A stretch of DNA of 64,000 bases. Origin: Monodelphis domestica. Taxonomy: Eukaryota; Chordata; Mammalia; Didelphimorphia; Didelphidae. The position numbers were made by a program, and so were the translations under genes. The DNA lies in NCBI RefSeq assembly GCF_027887165.1, contig NC_077233.1:220118017-220182016 (forward strand), in the 5' to 3' direction. Positions 48,720-59,154 of this stretch are shown here, in pieces (position 1 is the stretch's first letter; each line of letters starts with the position of its first letter). The notes beneath the pieces are model-generated. The model did not search any database and had not been told where the DNA came from. It saw only the letters and a program-made list of their open reading frames with translations.

Positions 48720-49391
48720 AATAAATATTTGTGGAATAGGATTCAATTGCATTGAATGCATGTAAAGATACACTCTCCCTTGCCTTGGAAAGGCATGAAG
48801 TGGATGGGAGACCTGTACAGAAAGGAGATGCAGATCTATGTGACCAGCTCACAATCTGCCTCAAGTTGTAGCCCATCCACCTGCAACTCAGCCGGTCCCA
48901 ATCCGGGGCAGGGGAAGGCTAATATGAATTTTCTAGGTGAGCTGGAAAGCCCCAAGTTCCATCCTGCCCCTCTCCCATGTTACTGGCCATACGGAGGAGC
49001 TTGATTCTATGGGTCCTGGGGGCAGAGTTTCGGGTTTGCAGGACACATTGTGGCAGATTCCCCTGCTTTGCTATTTCTAGGCATACATGGATGCTTATGG
49101 CCAATGACACTTTGCAGCCCTTTTTGAAGAAGAGGGACCTGTGTGCACTCATCTCCCAGGCCAGGAGATGGAGAAGCAGAGTGTCTAGACTCCAGGCCAA
49201 TGTGTGTTCCAGTCCTGAGAGGGCAGGGCCCCCGGTTTTGTTTGTTTTTTAAGGGTAGCATACTTTCGGATCACCAACAGGAAATACACAGTGTCCCCGA
49301 ACAATCATGGTTTTCTATTTCTGTTGATTGCACTTCTGCGAAGCTAAGATATTTTCCTTTTATGTTTTCCCCCAATTTCCCTGCTCCCTAG
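48720..49391 (+). other. Upstream region of the GAA-like gene
   Basis: A non-coding first exon is expected somewhere upstream, as in GAA. The best candidate donor seen is TTTTCTAG/GTGAGC, with the exon ending at 48936. The acceptor of the first coding exon ends at 49391. No CpG island is present. An L2-like tail (AATAAATATTTGTGGAATAG) lies near 48720. The true promoter is not placed. Confidence 0.3.
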
Positions 49392-49418
49392 GCTTCTCCT
49401 CCATTCTCAACACAGACC

Positions 49419-49943
49419 ATGAAATCATACCGCAAGCTGCCCACCCGCCTGACTCACACCCCTGGGCCTTATGGGGAGGAGGAGGAAGAAGAGGAAGATG
49501 AGGGAAACGAACCAGCCCTGGAGGCTGCCCGGAAGACCCCGTCTCTGGGGAAGCGGTGGCTGGGGGCCGCCGTGATAGTGGGGGCCGTTGTGTTAGTGGG
49601 GACCTTCTGGGTCATCCGGGCCCAGAGTCCTCCATCGGGGCCTCCGGAGAAATGTGATGTCCCTGAGGCCCAGAGATTTGACTGCTACCCGGAGCGAGAC
49701 ACGGTGGTGACCCCGGAGCTCTGTGGGGCGAGAGGCTGCTGTTTCCTGCAGAGCAGCCAGGGAGGGTCACCCTGGTGCTTCTACCCCCCTGATTTTCCCA
49801 GCTATGCCTTGACGACTCTGAACCGTACAGACCTGGGCTTCCTGGGGGTGCTGACCAGGACCACAAAGGCCCACTACCCCAAGGATGTGCTGGAGCTGCA
49901 GTTGCAGGTGGATCTGGAGACAGACTTCCGGCTGCACATCAAG
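49419..49943 (+). CDS. GAA-like alpha-glucosidase, first coding exon
   Basis: This exon starts a glycoside hydrolase family 31 protein related to lysosomal acid alpha-glucosidase, which removes glucose from glycogen in lysosomes. The acceptor TGCTCCCTAG ends at 49391 and ATG follows at 49419. The exon ends CATCAAG/GTGGGA in phase 0, the same place as GAA exon 2, after 175 codons. Residues 1-45 are a hydrophilic tail with an acidic run of about eleven residues. Residues 46-68 form one membrane segment with no obvious cleavage site, suggesting a type II signal anchor. Residues 77-125 are a P-type trefoil domain with six cysteines (79, 89, 102, 107, 108, 120) and RGCCF and PWCFYP motifs. There is an N-glycosylation site at N135. 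The following LTRTT and YPKDVLELQL match the GAA N-terminal beta domain. Alternatives are MGAM or SI, but exon structure and wording favour GAA. Confidence 0.92.
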
Positions 49944-50084
49944 GTGGGAGGACCCTGGGCTTCTCCAGGTCATAGGAGAGCCCGATCATGGATGCAGGGC
50001 CAGGAGGAGTATCAGGGATCTCCATCTAGTCCAATGCCCCCATTTTAAAGATAAGGAAACTGAGGCCCAAGGTTGCACAAGGCC

Positions 50085-50300
50085 TCTAGAGCCCCAGCCC
50101 CAGAGTCAGGAAGACCTGAGTTCAAATTTGATACATCTTCGTTGAGAAACCCTGGGCAAGTCACTTATCCCTGATGGTCTCTGTTTCCTCTCCTGCAAAA
50201 TGAGCTAGAGAAGGAAATGGAAACCACTATCTTTGCCAAGATAACCTCAAACGAGGTCATGAAAAGTCCAGCAGGACTGACCATCAACAACAAGGAACAG
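50085..50300 (+). repeat. SINE with BovB/RTE-type tail
   Basis: CCAGAGTCAGGAAGACCTGA, AAATGAGCTAGAGAAGGAAA and AAAAGTCCAGCAGGACTGAC. It is in GAA-like intron 2. Confidence 0.85.
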
Positions 50301-50939
50301 CTGGTGAGGAAATTCCCTCTAGGAAGGTACATTGTTGACCGATGCACGTTCTAGTCTCATTACTCCGTGGCCCGCCATGACTTGCCTGGGGTCCTATAAG
50401 CCACTGTGTGTCAGAGCTTGAACCCAGGCCCTTCCTGATGAGGCCAATGACAAAGGGATCACCCATGATTTCGTCAGGGCCCGAGACACCTAGAAAGGCT
50501 CTTCCTTGCTATAGACAGGCCACTGGTCTAGTCCTCTTGGAGTTAGGTGTGTGGGGGTACTCGGAGCTTCAGGAACTCTCTTGCCTTTGGCCGCACAGCC
50601 TTGAGCTTTGAGGAGGCCCCACTTCTTTTGTCCACAATTGGCAGTTTAGACAACCTTGTGTCTGGCCTCAGCTACCTCCCCCTCCACACTGCCAGGGTGA
50701 CTGGCAACTTTCAGAAGGGGATGTCAGGAAGACTGTTCCCAGGAGATAGCTGAGAGGAGATGGTCGTTGGGGAAGAGGGGACGAGGTGGGGAGTGATTCA
50801 TCTGTTTGCCTCCCAGAGAGACTCAGCAGATCCCTTCTCCCCCACCCGCCTCCTCCTGCAAGCTCTCTCCCTGGCCCCCTTCCTTCCTCAGCATCTGCAT
50901 GCCGCCCACTTACTTCCGCTGTCCTTCTCTTGGTTGCAG

Positions 50940-51085
50940 CTCACCGACCCCAACAACCCCAGATACGAGGTACCTCTGGAAGTTCCAAACGCCACGAAAA
51001 AAGCCCAGAATCCCCTCTACAGCCTTGATTTCTCCAGGGATCCCTTTGGGATTTTGGTGAAACGTCGGGGGTCAGGAGTTGTACT
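50940..51085 (+). CDS. GAA-like alpha-glucosidase, exon 3
   Basis: The exon is 146 bp from acceptor TTGGTTGCAG to donor TACT/GTGAGA, leaving in phase 2. It encodes LTDPNNPRYEVPLEVP, an NAT glycosylation site, PLYSLDFSRDPFGILVKRR and GSGVVL, part of the GH31 N-terminal beta-sandwich. Human GAA exon 3 is also 146 bp in the same phase. The frame is open across the exon and splices cleanly to the next one. Confidence 0.93.
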
Positions 51086-51268
51086 GTGAGACTTCTCTTT
51101 GGTTTTTCTTTCTCCTTTGGAAAGGGTTTGCATATGTTCTCCTTCCACCATTCGTGGTGGGGCCTGCAGCCCCCACCTACCTGTTTTGAGCATGCCCCTG
51201 AAAAGAGAGGACTAGTTTGTTATCAGCCTTGGACACATCTTGCCCAGTTAGCACAATGTACTCTACAG

Positions 51269-51424
51269 CAGAGATGCCAAACCCAAACTAGATCGAAATG
51301 GAATTGGGACATGTTTATAAGAATTTTAAAAATACTGTAAGACATATATAATGTTAATTTGTGGTTTTCTAAGCCATGAGACAACCTGCAGGGAGCTATT
51401 TCTATTCAAGTTTGACACCATTGC
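51269..51424. mobile_element. Short hAT-type transposon copy
   Basis: The ends CAGAGATGCCAAAC and GTTTGACACCATTG are imperfect inverted repeats. The inside (TAATGTTAATTTGTGGTTTT, AAGCCATGAGACAACCTGCA) resembles a known hAT non-autonomous family. The flanking 8-mers CTCTACAG and CAGTAGAG are not a clean direct duplication. It is in GAA-like intron 3. Confidence 0.6.
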
Positions 51425-51529
51425 AGTAGAGTATGAAGTGATCCAGGATGGATGTTCTGTTGGCAGTTTGAGTGCCCAGAGGGCAAATTCAAGCTGTGTG
51501 TGAGCCCCCCCACCCCCCTTGAGAACTGG

Positions 51530-51660
51530 AGGGGTGGAGAAAGTGAGAGAGGGGGGAAAGAGGAAGGGAGAGATAAGTTGGGGAGAGAGGGAGGAGAGGG
51601 TAGGGAGAGAGAGAGAGAGAAAGAAAGGAAGAAAGAAAGAGAGAGAGAGGAGGGAGGAAG
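51530..51660. repeat. Purine-rich low-complexity tract
   Basis: GA/GGA/AAG repeats on the + strand, about 130 bp, in GAA-like intron 3. Confidence 0.9.
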
Positions 51661-51939
51661 TGCTTGCTTTGGGCAAGAGGTCATGCAAAAAAAATCCTTG
51701 GGCACTGGGAAGAGAGGGAATGAAGCAGTTGGCCAATAGTTCACCAATGCTGCTCTAGGGGCATTTAGAACTATGCATTAGGGGGCATGTCTCTCCCATT
51801 CTCTCTTGAACTATGTTAATTTATGGAAGACCTCATTTGCTTTCCATCAATGGACTAAGTTCACTACAGGCCTTTTACTACCTGGAGGGCTAATTACTTT
51901 CATAAAATTTTGCAGCCAATAAGTATAGTGAATCAGGAA

Positions 51940-52140
51940 AATCTGAGTTCAAATCTTACCTCAGACACTTGCTAGTTGCATGATCCTGGATAAGTCCCTT
52001 AACTTCTAAGATTTCCTCATCTATAAAATGGAATAACAATGGCATAGATTTTACAGGGTTATTCTGAGGATCAAATGAGATAATATCAGTAATGTGCTGT
52101 GTAAACCTTAAAATGCCATAGAAATGCTAGCTTTTATTTA
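51940..52140 (+). repeat. MIR-like SINE
   Basis: CAGACACTTGCTAGTTGCAT, GATTTCCTCATCTATAAAAT and TTATTCTGAGGATCAAATGA. Confidence 0.75.
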
Positions 52141-52599
52141 TTATCAGTTGGAGTAGAAGGGGACTTTAGAGATCAGAGTCACAGACTGTTGGGGCCAGGA
52201 AAGACCCCCAGAGGCTGTGGGGTTCCCCTATCTAATTTTACAGCACAAATGGAAGCCCAGAGAAATAGATGGCTTGCTCAGGGTCACCCAGCTGAGTGGT
52301 GAAGAGCTGGTTCTTGGAGCCAAGTCTGCTGACTTCCTTCCAGTCTGGTGATCTTTCCCCTTTGCTATTAGTAGTTTGGAAAGGAAGGGAACACTTTCTG
52401 TCAATGTCTATGTCTTCTCTCCAGGAAGCTAACTTCAGGCTAATCTTCTTTTATCCCAACCAACTCCACTACCTGAAAAGATCCTCCATTTTGGGGAACC
52501 ATCTCATCTGGCACTCCAAGACAAAAGCACACCCCGGTAGTTGTCAGAAATATCAGCCCAGAAAACAAAACTCTTGACTTTCCCCCTCTATTTTCTGTA

Positions 52600-52815
52600 T
52601 ATCAGTTTCCGTTTTTTTTAATCCCTTATCTTCCATTTTAGAATTGATACTGTGTATTAGTTCCAAGGCAGAAGAACAGTAAAGGTTAGGCAATGGGGGG
52701 TGAAATGAAGTCACACAGCTAGGGAGTGTGAGCCTAGTGAGGCCACATTTGAAGCTTAGACCTAGGATTGTCTCTAGGCCTGACTCTCCATCCACTGAGT
52801 CACCGAGCTGCTTCC
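52600..52815 (-). repeat. SINE, reverse orientation
   Basis: TTTTTTAATCCCTTATCTTC, GGCAATGGGGGGTGAAATGA and CATCCACTGAGTCACCGAGC. Confidence 0.85.
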
Positions 52816-53236
52816 TCTTATCAATTTCTTCTTGCATTGACTTGTTAGAAATCAATATTCTTCCTTCCTTGCCCCACCCCTTCCCTTTCTCCATCTTTCC
52901 CCCAGAGCCACGAGTGTCCAGTTAGGCTCATGATAATGGAATTCCTGTCATCACAATTCCAACTAAAAACCCATTTCCACAGAAACTTTAGAGGAAACAT
53001 TTGACACTTCCACTTGAGATTAGGCCTGAGGCTTTCTAGCTTTAGGGTCAGCTCCATCTTTCCCCACCCCCAAATCCTCTAAACATGAAAGTCCAAATCT
53101 TACTAATACTGCTGAGTCAGAGGCTGGAAACCCAAATAGTGATGGCTGCTGGTTTTTCAACAATTGATGAAGTCTTTACTAAGTATAGTTAACATCCAGC
53201 CATTGGTGGAAACACTGGCAAAAGAAATGTGGTAGC

Positions 53237-53434
53237 TCTTTTTTTTTTAAAGCCCTACCTTCTGTCTTAGAATTAATATTGTTTCCAAGGCAAAACAATA
53301 AGGGCCAGGTAATAGGGGTTAAGTCACTTGCCTAGGGTCATCCAACTAGGTAGTGTCTGAGGTCAGATTTGAACCCAGGACCTCCTGTTTCTAGACCTGG
53401 CTTTCAATTCACTGAGCCAGCTTGCTGCCCTCAG
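53237..53434 (-). repeat. SINE, reverse orientation
   Basis: AAAGCCCTACCTTCTGTCTT, GGGTTAAGTCACTTGCCTAG and TTCACTGAGCCAGCTTGCTG. Confidence 0.87.
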
Positions 53435-53709
53435 TAGCTCTTCTTACAGAAAATGTAGTAGGCTTACTGAGATACTGTGTTATGGAATGGTAGATTCACA
53501 CTTTACTTTCTTCCCTCTCCCCTACCTGTCTACCCCACTTTCCTCCATCATCTCCCATCTGTGCTTCCCACATTTTTTGATTGTCCAAAACCCTTTCTCC
53601 CATGTTCTGTCTTTTGCTTTCTCTGTCTCAACTCCCCCAACTTTTGTCATATGCCCTTCCACACCTTCTCCCTCATCCTTCCCCACCTCCTCAAACCTTT
53701 CTTCTCCAG

Positions 53710-53875
53710 GTTGAACACAACTGTGGCCCCATTAATCTTTGCTGACCAGTTCCTCCAAATATCTACCCTTCTCCCATCTGAGTTCCTCTATGGCCTGGGG
53801 GAGCACCGCCGGGGCTTTCTTCACCACCTCGACTGGACCACCTTGAGTTTTTGGGCCCGGGATGTCCCACCTACG
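53710..53875 (+). CDS. GAA-like alpha-glucosidase, exon 4
   Basis: The exon is 166 bp from acceptor CTTCTCCAG to donor CTACG/GTAGCC and ends in phase 0. The split leucine with exon 3 continues into LNTTVAPLIFADQFLQISTL, then FLYGLGEHRRGF and DWTTLSFWARDVPPT. FADQFLQ and YGLGEH are conserved in GAA, MGAM and SI. The exon has a long pyrimidine tract before the acceptor. Length and phase equal human GAA exon 4. Confidence 0.94.
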
Positions 53876-54008
53876 GTAGCCATTTCCACTGTCCATTTCT
53901 ATCCCCATTCCTCTTCTCTCCCCCTAACCTCCCACCTCTCTCTCCCTTGGGTTATATACTCCTTGATAGAGGTAGTGAGCTAGAGGGCCTCTTGGTGGAA
54001 GGGATTCT

Positions 54009-54044
54009 TCTTTTTCTCCCTCCCTCCCTCCCTCCCTCCCTCCC

Positions 54045-54117
<73 letters not shown>

Positions 54118-54180
54118 CCCTCTCTCTCTCTCTCTTTCTTTCTCTCTTTCTTTCTTTTTTTCTTTCTTTCTCTTTCTCCT
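54009..54180. repeat. Polypyrimidine tract: (CCCT)n, (CT)n, (CTTT)n
   Basis: About 170 bp are almost entirely pyrimidine on the + strand in GAA-like intron 4, with mirror symmetry that could form triplex DNA. Confidence 0.95.
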
Positions 54181-54361
54181 TCCATCTTAGAATCAATACT
54201 ATGTATTGGTCCCAAGGCAGAAAAGTCTTAAGGACTGAGTGATGGGAGTTAAGTGACTTGCTCAGGGTCACACAGCTAGGAAGTGTCTGAGTTCATATTA
54301 GAACCCAAGACCTCCCATTTATAGGCCTGACTCTCAATCCACTGAGCCACCTAACTGCCCC
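54181..54361 (-). repeat. SINE, reverse orientation
   Basis: CCATCTTAGAATCAATACTA, GGAGTTAAGTGACTTGCTCA and CACTGAGCCACCTAACTGCC. The pyrimidine tract lies at its tail side and probably grew from the SINE poly(A). Confidence 0.88.
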
Positions 54362-55304
54362 CAGATGAGATTATTTCTAATGAGCATTTTGGATATGGTC
54401 AGTATTGGTGTGGGGATGTGAAATTCTCAGCTAAGATGACAGTATTTCTTCTAGTGGTCTAAGGGAGTTGAGGGGAGCTTCTGGTAAGTAGCTTTCTGGT
54501 TTCCCCAAAGTCTCTTGAGTCTTTCAAAACCAGAGGCATTTGGTGCTCCAGTTGGAAGTATGATACTAGAACCTTCCTGGGTTCTCGACATTCCTAGTCT
54601 GGATACTTTGCTATGCTCCTACATCTCCAGGCCTGTATCCCATTCCATAGTTATACATATCCATTCTTAGTATCAAGGATCTTTCAGAATATAGGCACAT
54701 ACAATCTTCTTTGACATTCCCCTTTGGGATAGTCACAGAATTTTGGAGCTGGAAGGCACCTTAGAGATCATTTAGTATAGCCTCTCTATTTTGTAGATGA
54801 AAAAAGACCCAGCCTAGAAAAAGGAAGATCACCAGAGAATTGGGATGTATTGAAGCTACAGTCCTTCCTGGGTTCCAGTATATTCTATTTCCTCCAGTGA
54901 TTGTCTTTTTCTTCCTCTTTCTCTTTTCTCCATTCCTTTTCTTTCCATTGTCTTGCTCTCCTTTAAACTCATTCCTCTCTCTTTTTCCATCTAAGTCCTG
55001 AAAGCAATTCCATATCCATGTCCACTCCCTGTAGAAGAAATAACTCACATTGTACTCAATCCTGCCTTTGGATCACTAGCCCCAGGACTGAATTATATTT
55101 TCCCTTTGCCTGCGCTTCAGTGGTAGAATCAGATATCTTAATTGGGGTCTCTATCTGGGTTAACTGGGGCTTGAATGAGCTTTGAGAAGCATGTTGTTGG
55201 CAATTTTTGACCTAATTATTTCCTTCCAAAACTCTTGAATAACTTTGGGGACGGGGTAAAAGACAAGCAAGCAGGTGTTCTGACCAAATTGATTTCATCC
55301 CCAG

Positions 55305-55401
55305 GAGTCGTACAATCTTTATGGGGCGCACCCCTTCTACCTGAGTTTGGAGGAGGCGGGATCTGCTCATGGTGTCTTCCTGCTGAACAGCAATGCCATG
55401 G
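55305..55401 (+). CDS. GAA-like alpha-glucosidase, exon 5
   Basis: The exon is 97 bp from acceptor TTCATCCCCAG to donor ATGG/GTAAGC, leaving in phase 1. It encodes [20 protein letters not shown] and [12 protein letters not shown]. LYGxHPFYL and [11 protein letters not shown] are hallmarks of the GH31 N-terminal region close to the sugar-binding site. Human GAA exon 5 is also 97 bp in the same phase. Confidence 0.95.
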
Positions 55402-55689
55402 GTAAGCGGGGACTTCCACTGCTCTGGAGCAACTCCTCGAGGGAAGCCGAATCCTCAGAGGATGACAGCTCCCCCACCATTCCAGCAATCCATCGCAGCA
55501 GATCAACAAGGCGCTGTGAGCCATGAGCCAGACCAAAGGGCTGACATCGATTCCTTTCCCTCAAGGCTTCCGGTTGGGTGATGGTACTAAGGCCTACATG
55601 CATGGAAAGTTGCATAGCAATACAAGACGTTATGAAAGATGCCATTAGACATAGGTGAAAGAGAAATTAGATTATGTGGAAGAGAACTT

Positions 55690-55895
55690 GGGTTCCATGA
55701 AAGAGATTAGACTTGTTTCGTTTGGCCCAAGAAGGCAGAATTAGAAGCATCAATCAGAGGCCTATGTGTGGGGACCTGGAAGAAGGGGGGTGGAAGATTG
55801 CACAGGAAAGGGTTCCTAACAATTAAGAGCTATCCAGAAATGGAATGAGCTGCTTATGGTGGGTAGTAAGTTCTCTGTCCATGGTGGTCTTTAAG
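55690..55895 (+). repeat. CR1/L3-type LINE 3' end
   Basis: GAGATTAGACTTGTTTCGTT, TTGGCCCAAGAAGGCAGAAT and ATCCAGAAATGGAATGAGCT are the marsupial version of a CR1/L3 3' end. Confidence 0.65.
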
Positions 55896-55904
55896 AAGAA
55901 ACCA

Positions 55905-56096
55905 AATAGGGGCAGCTAGGTGACTTAGTGGGTAGAGAGCTAGGCTTAGAGACAAAAGGTCCTAGGTTCAAATGTGACCTCAGATACTTCTTATTGTGTG
56001 ACCTTGGGCAAGTCACTTAGCCCCAACTGCCTAGCCTTGCTCTTCTGTCTGAGAGTTGTTACTAAGGTAGCAAGTAAGGATTAAAAAAAAAAAATT
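55905..56096 (+). repeat. SINE, forward orientation, complete
   Basis: AGGGGCAGCTAGGTGACTTA, TATTGTGTGACCTTGGGCAA and an A-run at the end. Confidence 0.9.
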
Positions 56097-57159
56097 AGAG
56101 AGTATGTGGGTAGTAGAAGGTGGGGGTTACTTTGTGAAGAGTTTTGAATGCCAACAGAGTTTATATTTGATTTTGAAGGGGATGGAGAGCCCTTGGAAGT
56201 TACTGAATAGGAGGAGTGATGGTCAGTGAGCACTTGAGGAAGATTATTAGCTGGGGAAAGGTGGACTGGAGGGGGGAGAGGCTTGAGGCCAGGGGATGGA
56301 TGGGCTCGAGGGGATGAGGGCCTGTGCTAGGCTGGGGGCAGCCTGAGGGAGAGAGCTGTTATAAAATGCTTCTTGGGTGAAGGAATCCATGAAATCCTCA
56401 GAATGGGTCTGTTCAGTATGCAGGAAAAGGCTTCTGAGTCCCCTTTCACAGAGGAGGAAAACAGAGGCCTGAGAGCCGAAGGGAGGGAGAGAGAACGTTC
56501 TTTGTGGGGGAGGCTGAAAGAAAGGCTGGTTAGGGGTCCCAGCCAAAGCAGTGTTTATCGATCTGGTCAAGGGTCTGCCACCCTCACTGCAGAGGCCTTC
56601 TGGCCTGGATTCAGTCAGAGAAGGGGCTGAATCTTCAGAGCCCATTTGGGACAAGAGAACATAACCCAAGCCCCAAAGGGGGCTGCACGGCTGTCTCAGA
56701 GAGCGGAGACATCTGTTTCCTGGCCCGGCCCGGTTCTTTGGCAATTGGTGAGCAGTTTAACCACACGGACAATGCTGAATCATTTGCTTAAAATTCCCCA
56801 TGGCTCTCTGTGCTCCCCCTCGCCTCTTCTCAGAGGAGACCCATTCTCAGGCCTGGGAAGAGGCAAGTGGGGCCCTCCCGGAGGAGCCCCTCTCCAGAGA
56901 AGGAGTCTCTGGCCCCCCAGGCCCGGCCCTGCTAGCCAATAGGTGTCCTGCCGTAAAACCCCCCAGACTTAGGTCGACAGAGAAGAGGCCACAGATGAGG
57001 CCTGGCCTTCTGCTCTGTGCCTTCCTGGGCTCTACCTTCCACCCCCAGAAGGTGCTCCTCCAAAGTGGGGGATACCTTGTTGTTTTTGATCCTCACAGGG
57101 CTATGGTGCCTGTTATTCATAAGGCTCTTAATAAATGCTTGTGGAAAGAATGAATGCAT

Positions 57160-57240
57160 GTAGGTGGTTAGGCAGGGCAGTGGATATGGTACTAGAGTTG
57201 GAGTCAGGAAGAACCATATTCAAATCTTGTCTCAGGTACT
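57160..57240 (+). repeat. SINE head, cut by later insertion
   Basis: GTAGGTGGTTAGGCAGGGCA...TCAAATCTTGTCTCAGGTAC stops where L1 and SINE sequence begins. An L2-like AATAAATGCTTGTGG tail lies just before it. Confidence 0.7.
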
Positions 57241-57257
57241 TTCTTTTCTTCTTCTTT

Positions 57258-57345
57258 TTTTAAAATTTTATTTGGTCATTTCCAAACATTATTTATTGGA
57301 AACAAAGATCATTTTCTTTTCTTCCCTCCCCCCCCTCCCTTTCTT
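57258..57345 (-). repeat. L1 3' UTR fragment, reverse
   Basis: TTTTATTTGGTCATTTCCAA, CATTATTTATTGGAAACAAA and a C-run, the same block as at 13.96 and 3.65 kb. Confidence 0.8.
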
Positions 57346-57552
57346 CTTCTTTTTAAAACCTTTACCTTCTATCTTGTAATCAATACTGTGTATTGGTTCC
57401 AAGGCAGAAGAGTGGTCAGGGCTAGGCAATGGGGGTCAAGTGACTTGCCCAGGGTCACACAGCTGGGAAGTGTCTGAGGTCAGATTTGAACCTAGGACCT
57501 CCTGTCTCTAGGCCTAGCTCTCAATTCACTGAGCTACCCAGCTGCCCCCTTT
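57346..57552 (-). repeat. SINE, reverse orientation, complete
   Basis: TTTAAAACCTTTACCTTCTA, GGTCAAGTGACTTGCCCAGG and CACTGAGCTACCCAGCTGCC. Confidence 0.92.
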
Positions 57553-57595
57553 TCTTCTTTTTTTAAAATTCCTTATCTTTGGGGTTAGTATCAAG

Positions 57596-57706
57596 TCTCT
57601 TCTCTTCTCTTCTCTTTTGTTTTCTTTCTTTTCTTTTCTTTTCTTTTCTTTTCTTTTCTTTTCTTTTCTTTTCTTTTCTTTTCTTTTCTTTTCTTTTCTT
57701 TTCTTC
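57596..57706. repeat. (TTTTC)n microsatellite
   Basis: About 17 perfect TTTTC units (57621-57706) preceded by TCTCT-type variants, in GAA-like intron 5. Confidence 0.95.
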
Positions 57707-57709
57707 TCA

Positions 57710-57998
57710 CTCTTGCTAGTATCAATTCCAATGCAGAAGAACAATAAGGGTTAGGCAAATAGGGTTAAGTGACTTATCCAGAGTTAGACAGCTAGGAAGT
57801 GACTGAGGTCAGAGGTCTAGTGCTCTATCCACTGAGCCACTTGGCTGGCCCTCTGTCTTAGTATCAATTAAAAGCAAAAGAGTGGCAAGGGCTAGGCAAA
57901 CAGGGTTGTGACTTATCCAGGGATATACTACTAGGAAGTGTCTGAGGCCAGATTTGAACTCTAGGTCTGACTCTATCTATCGTACCACCTAGCTGCCC
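57710..57998 (-). repeat. Two partial SINEs in tandem, reverse
   Basis: The first ends CCACTGAGCCACTTGGCTGG near 57850. The second has AAAGAGTGGCAAGGGCTAGG and ends CGTACCACCTAGCTGCCCC near 57998. Confidence 0.8.
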
Positions 57999-58774
57999 CT
58001 TAATATACCCATTTTACAGATGAGGAAACAGGAGGAAAGTAACTTGCCCAGATTGTATGGTTCTGATTTAGTGGCAGAACCAGAATTAGATTTGGCTCCT
58101 AATCCAGTTCCCTTTCCAGTATAACTGCGGGATCCTAAATATCCTCAGAATTGGCCTATTTAAGTGAGAGATCAAGGTTTATTATTCCCATTTCAGAGAT
58201 GGGGAAAACCGAGGCCTGGAGAGACTAAGTGATCTATGAACAACTGGCAAAGTTGACCCTGCGACCCAGTACTCCCAGTGTCAGGAGTCTAACTTTTGAC
58301 CCTAAAGTTGGTGCTTTCCCATTTGTCATCTCCTAATTGAGCCATATTTGGTTAAGAGACAAACCTGAGGTCAGTCCCCTCCTGTGCAGGATGTCTGATA
58401 TTGGCTTGAGTTCCCTTCTCACTGTTGCTACTGGGGGCCAAATGAAGGCAATTCTGGCTCTCCTTGGTGCAGCGATTCTCCTGTCCCCTCCTAGTCTTCT
58501 CCTCTCCAGGACAGGTGTCCCTGGTTCCTTTAGCTGTTCCTCCTCCAGCCTGGCTTCTGAGCCCTTCCCCACCTGGCCCTCCTCACTCCCTGATGGCTGC
58601 CATGCCCAGGGTACATCCATGATTCATCTCCTGGGGGCCAGGGCCACCATGGTCCACTCGTAGCTGGGAAGGCTGACTGTGGGGCCCTGGGCCCATCCAT
58701 TACCCATCTGTGCTCTAGGAAACCCACTCCGATGATGCCATCATTCTTGTTTGGTCATATACAGCTCCCTGGGA

Positions 58775-59075
58775 TGCTATTTGGGGTTTTCTTGGCAAAT
58801 ATATTGACATAGCTGGAGAAGGAAATGGCACATCATTTCCAGGTATGTCTCACTCTTCATGAACCCATTTAGAGTGTTCTTGGCAAAGATACTGACAAAG
58901 ACTCTTTGCCATTTCCTTCTCCAGCCCTTTTTCCATATGAGGAAACTGAGGCAAACAGGGTAAAGTGACTTCCCCAGGGTGACCCAGCTAGTAAGTATCT
59001 GACACTGGATTGGAACTCGAGTCTCTAATTCTAGGCTAGGCCCTCTCTCCGTTGCGTCACTTAACTGCACCCCCT
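58775..59075 (-). repeat. SINE with BovB/RTE-type tail, reverse, tail duplicated
   Basis: The tail motif (TTCTTGGCAAA...GACA and GGAGAAGGAAATGGC or its complement) occurs at 58790-58840 and again at 58880-58925. The head is at 59030-59075. Confidence 0.8.
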
Positions 59076-59154
59076 CCTCTCCCTCCATTTAGAGAATAAA
59101 TTGGAGAAAATTTTGTAGAAAAACTGCCAACTTGTGAGTGCCCTATTCAAGTGA

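Noticed and set aside
51452..51758. Arg/Glu-rich frames around 51.5 kb and at 53.95-54.27 kb
   Set aside because: They are translations of purine or pyrimidine microsatellites.
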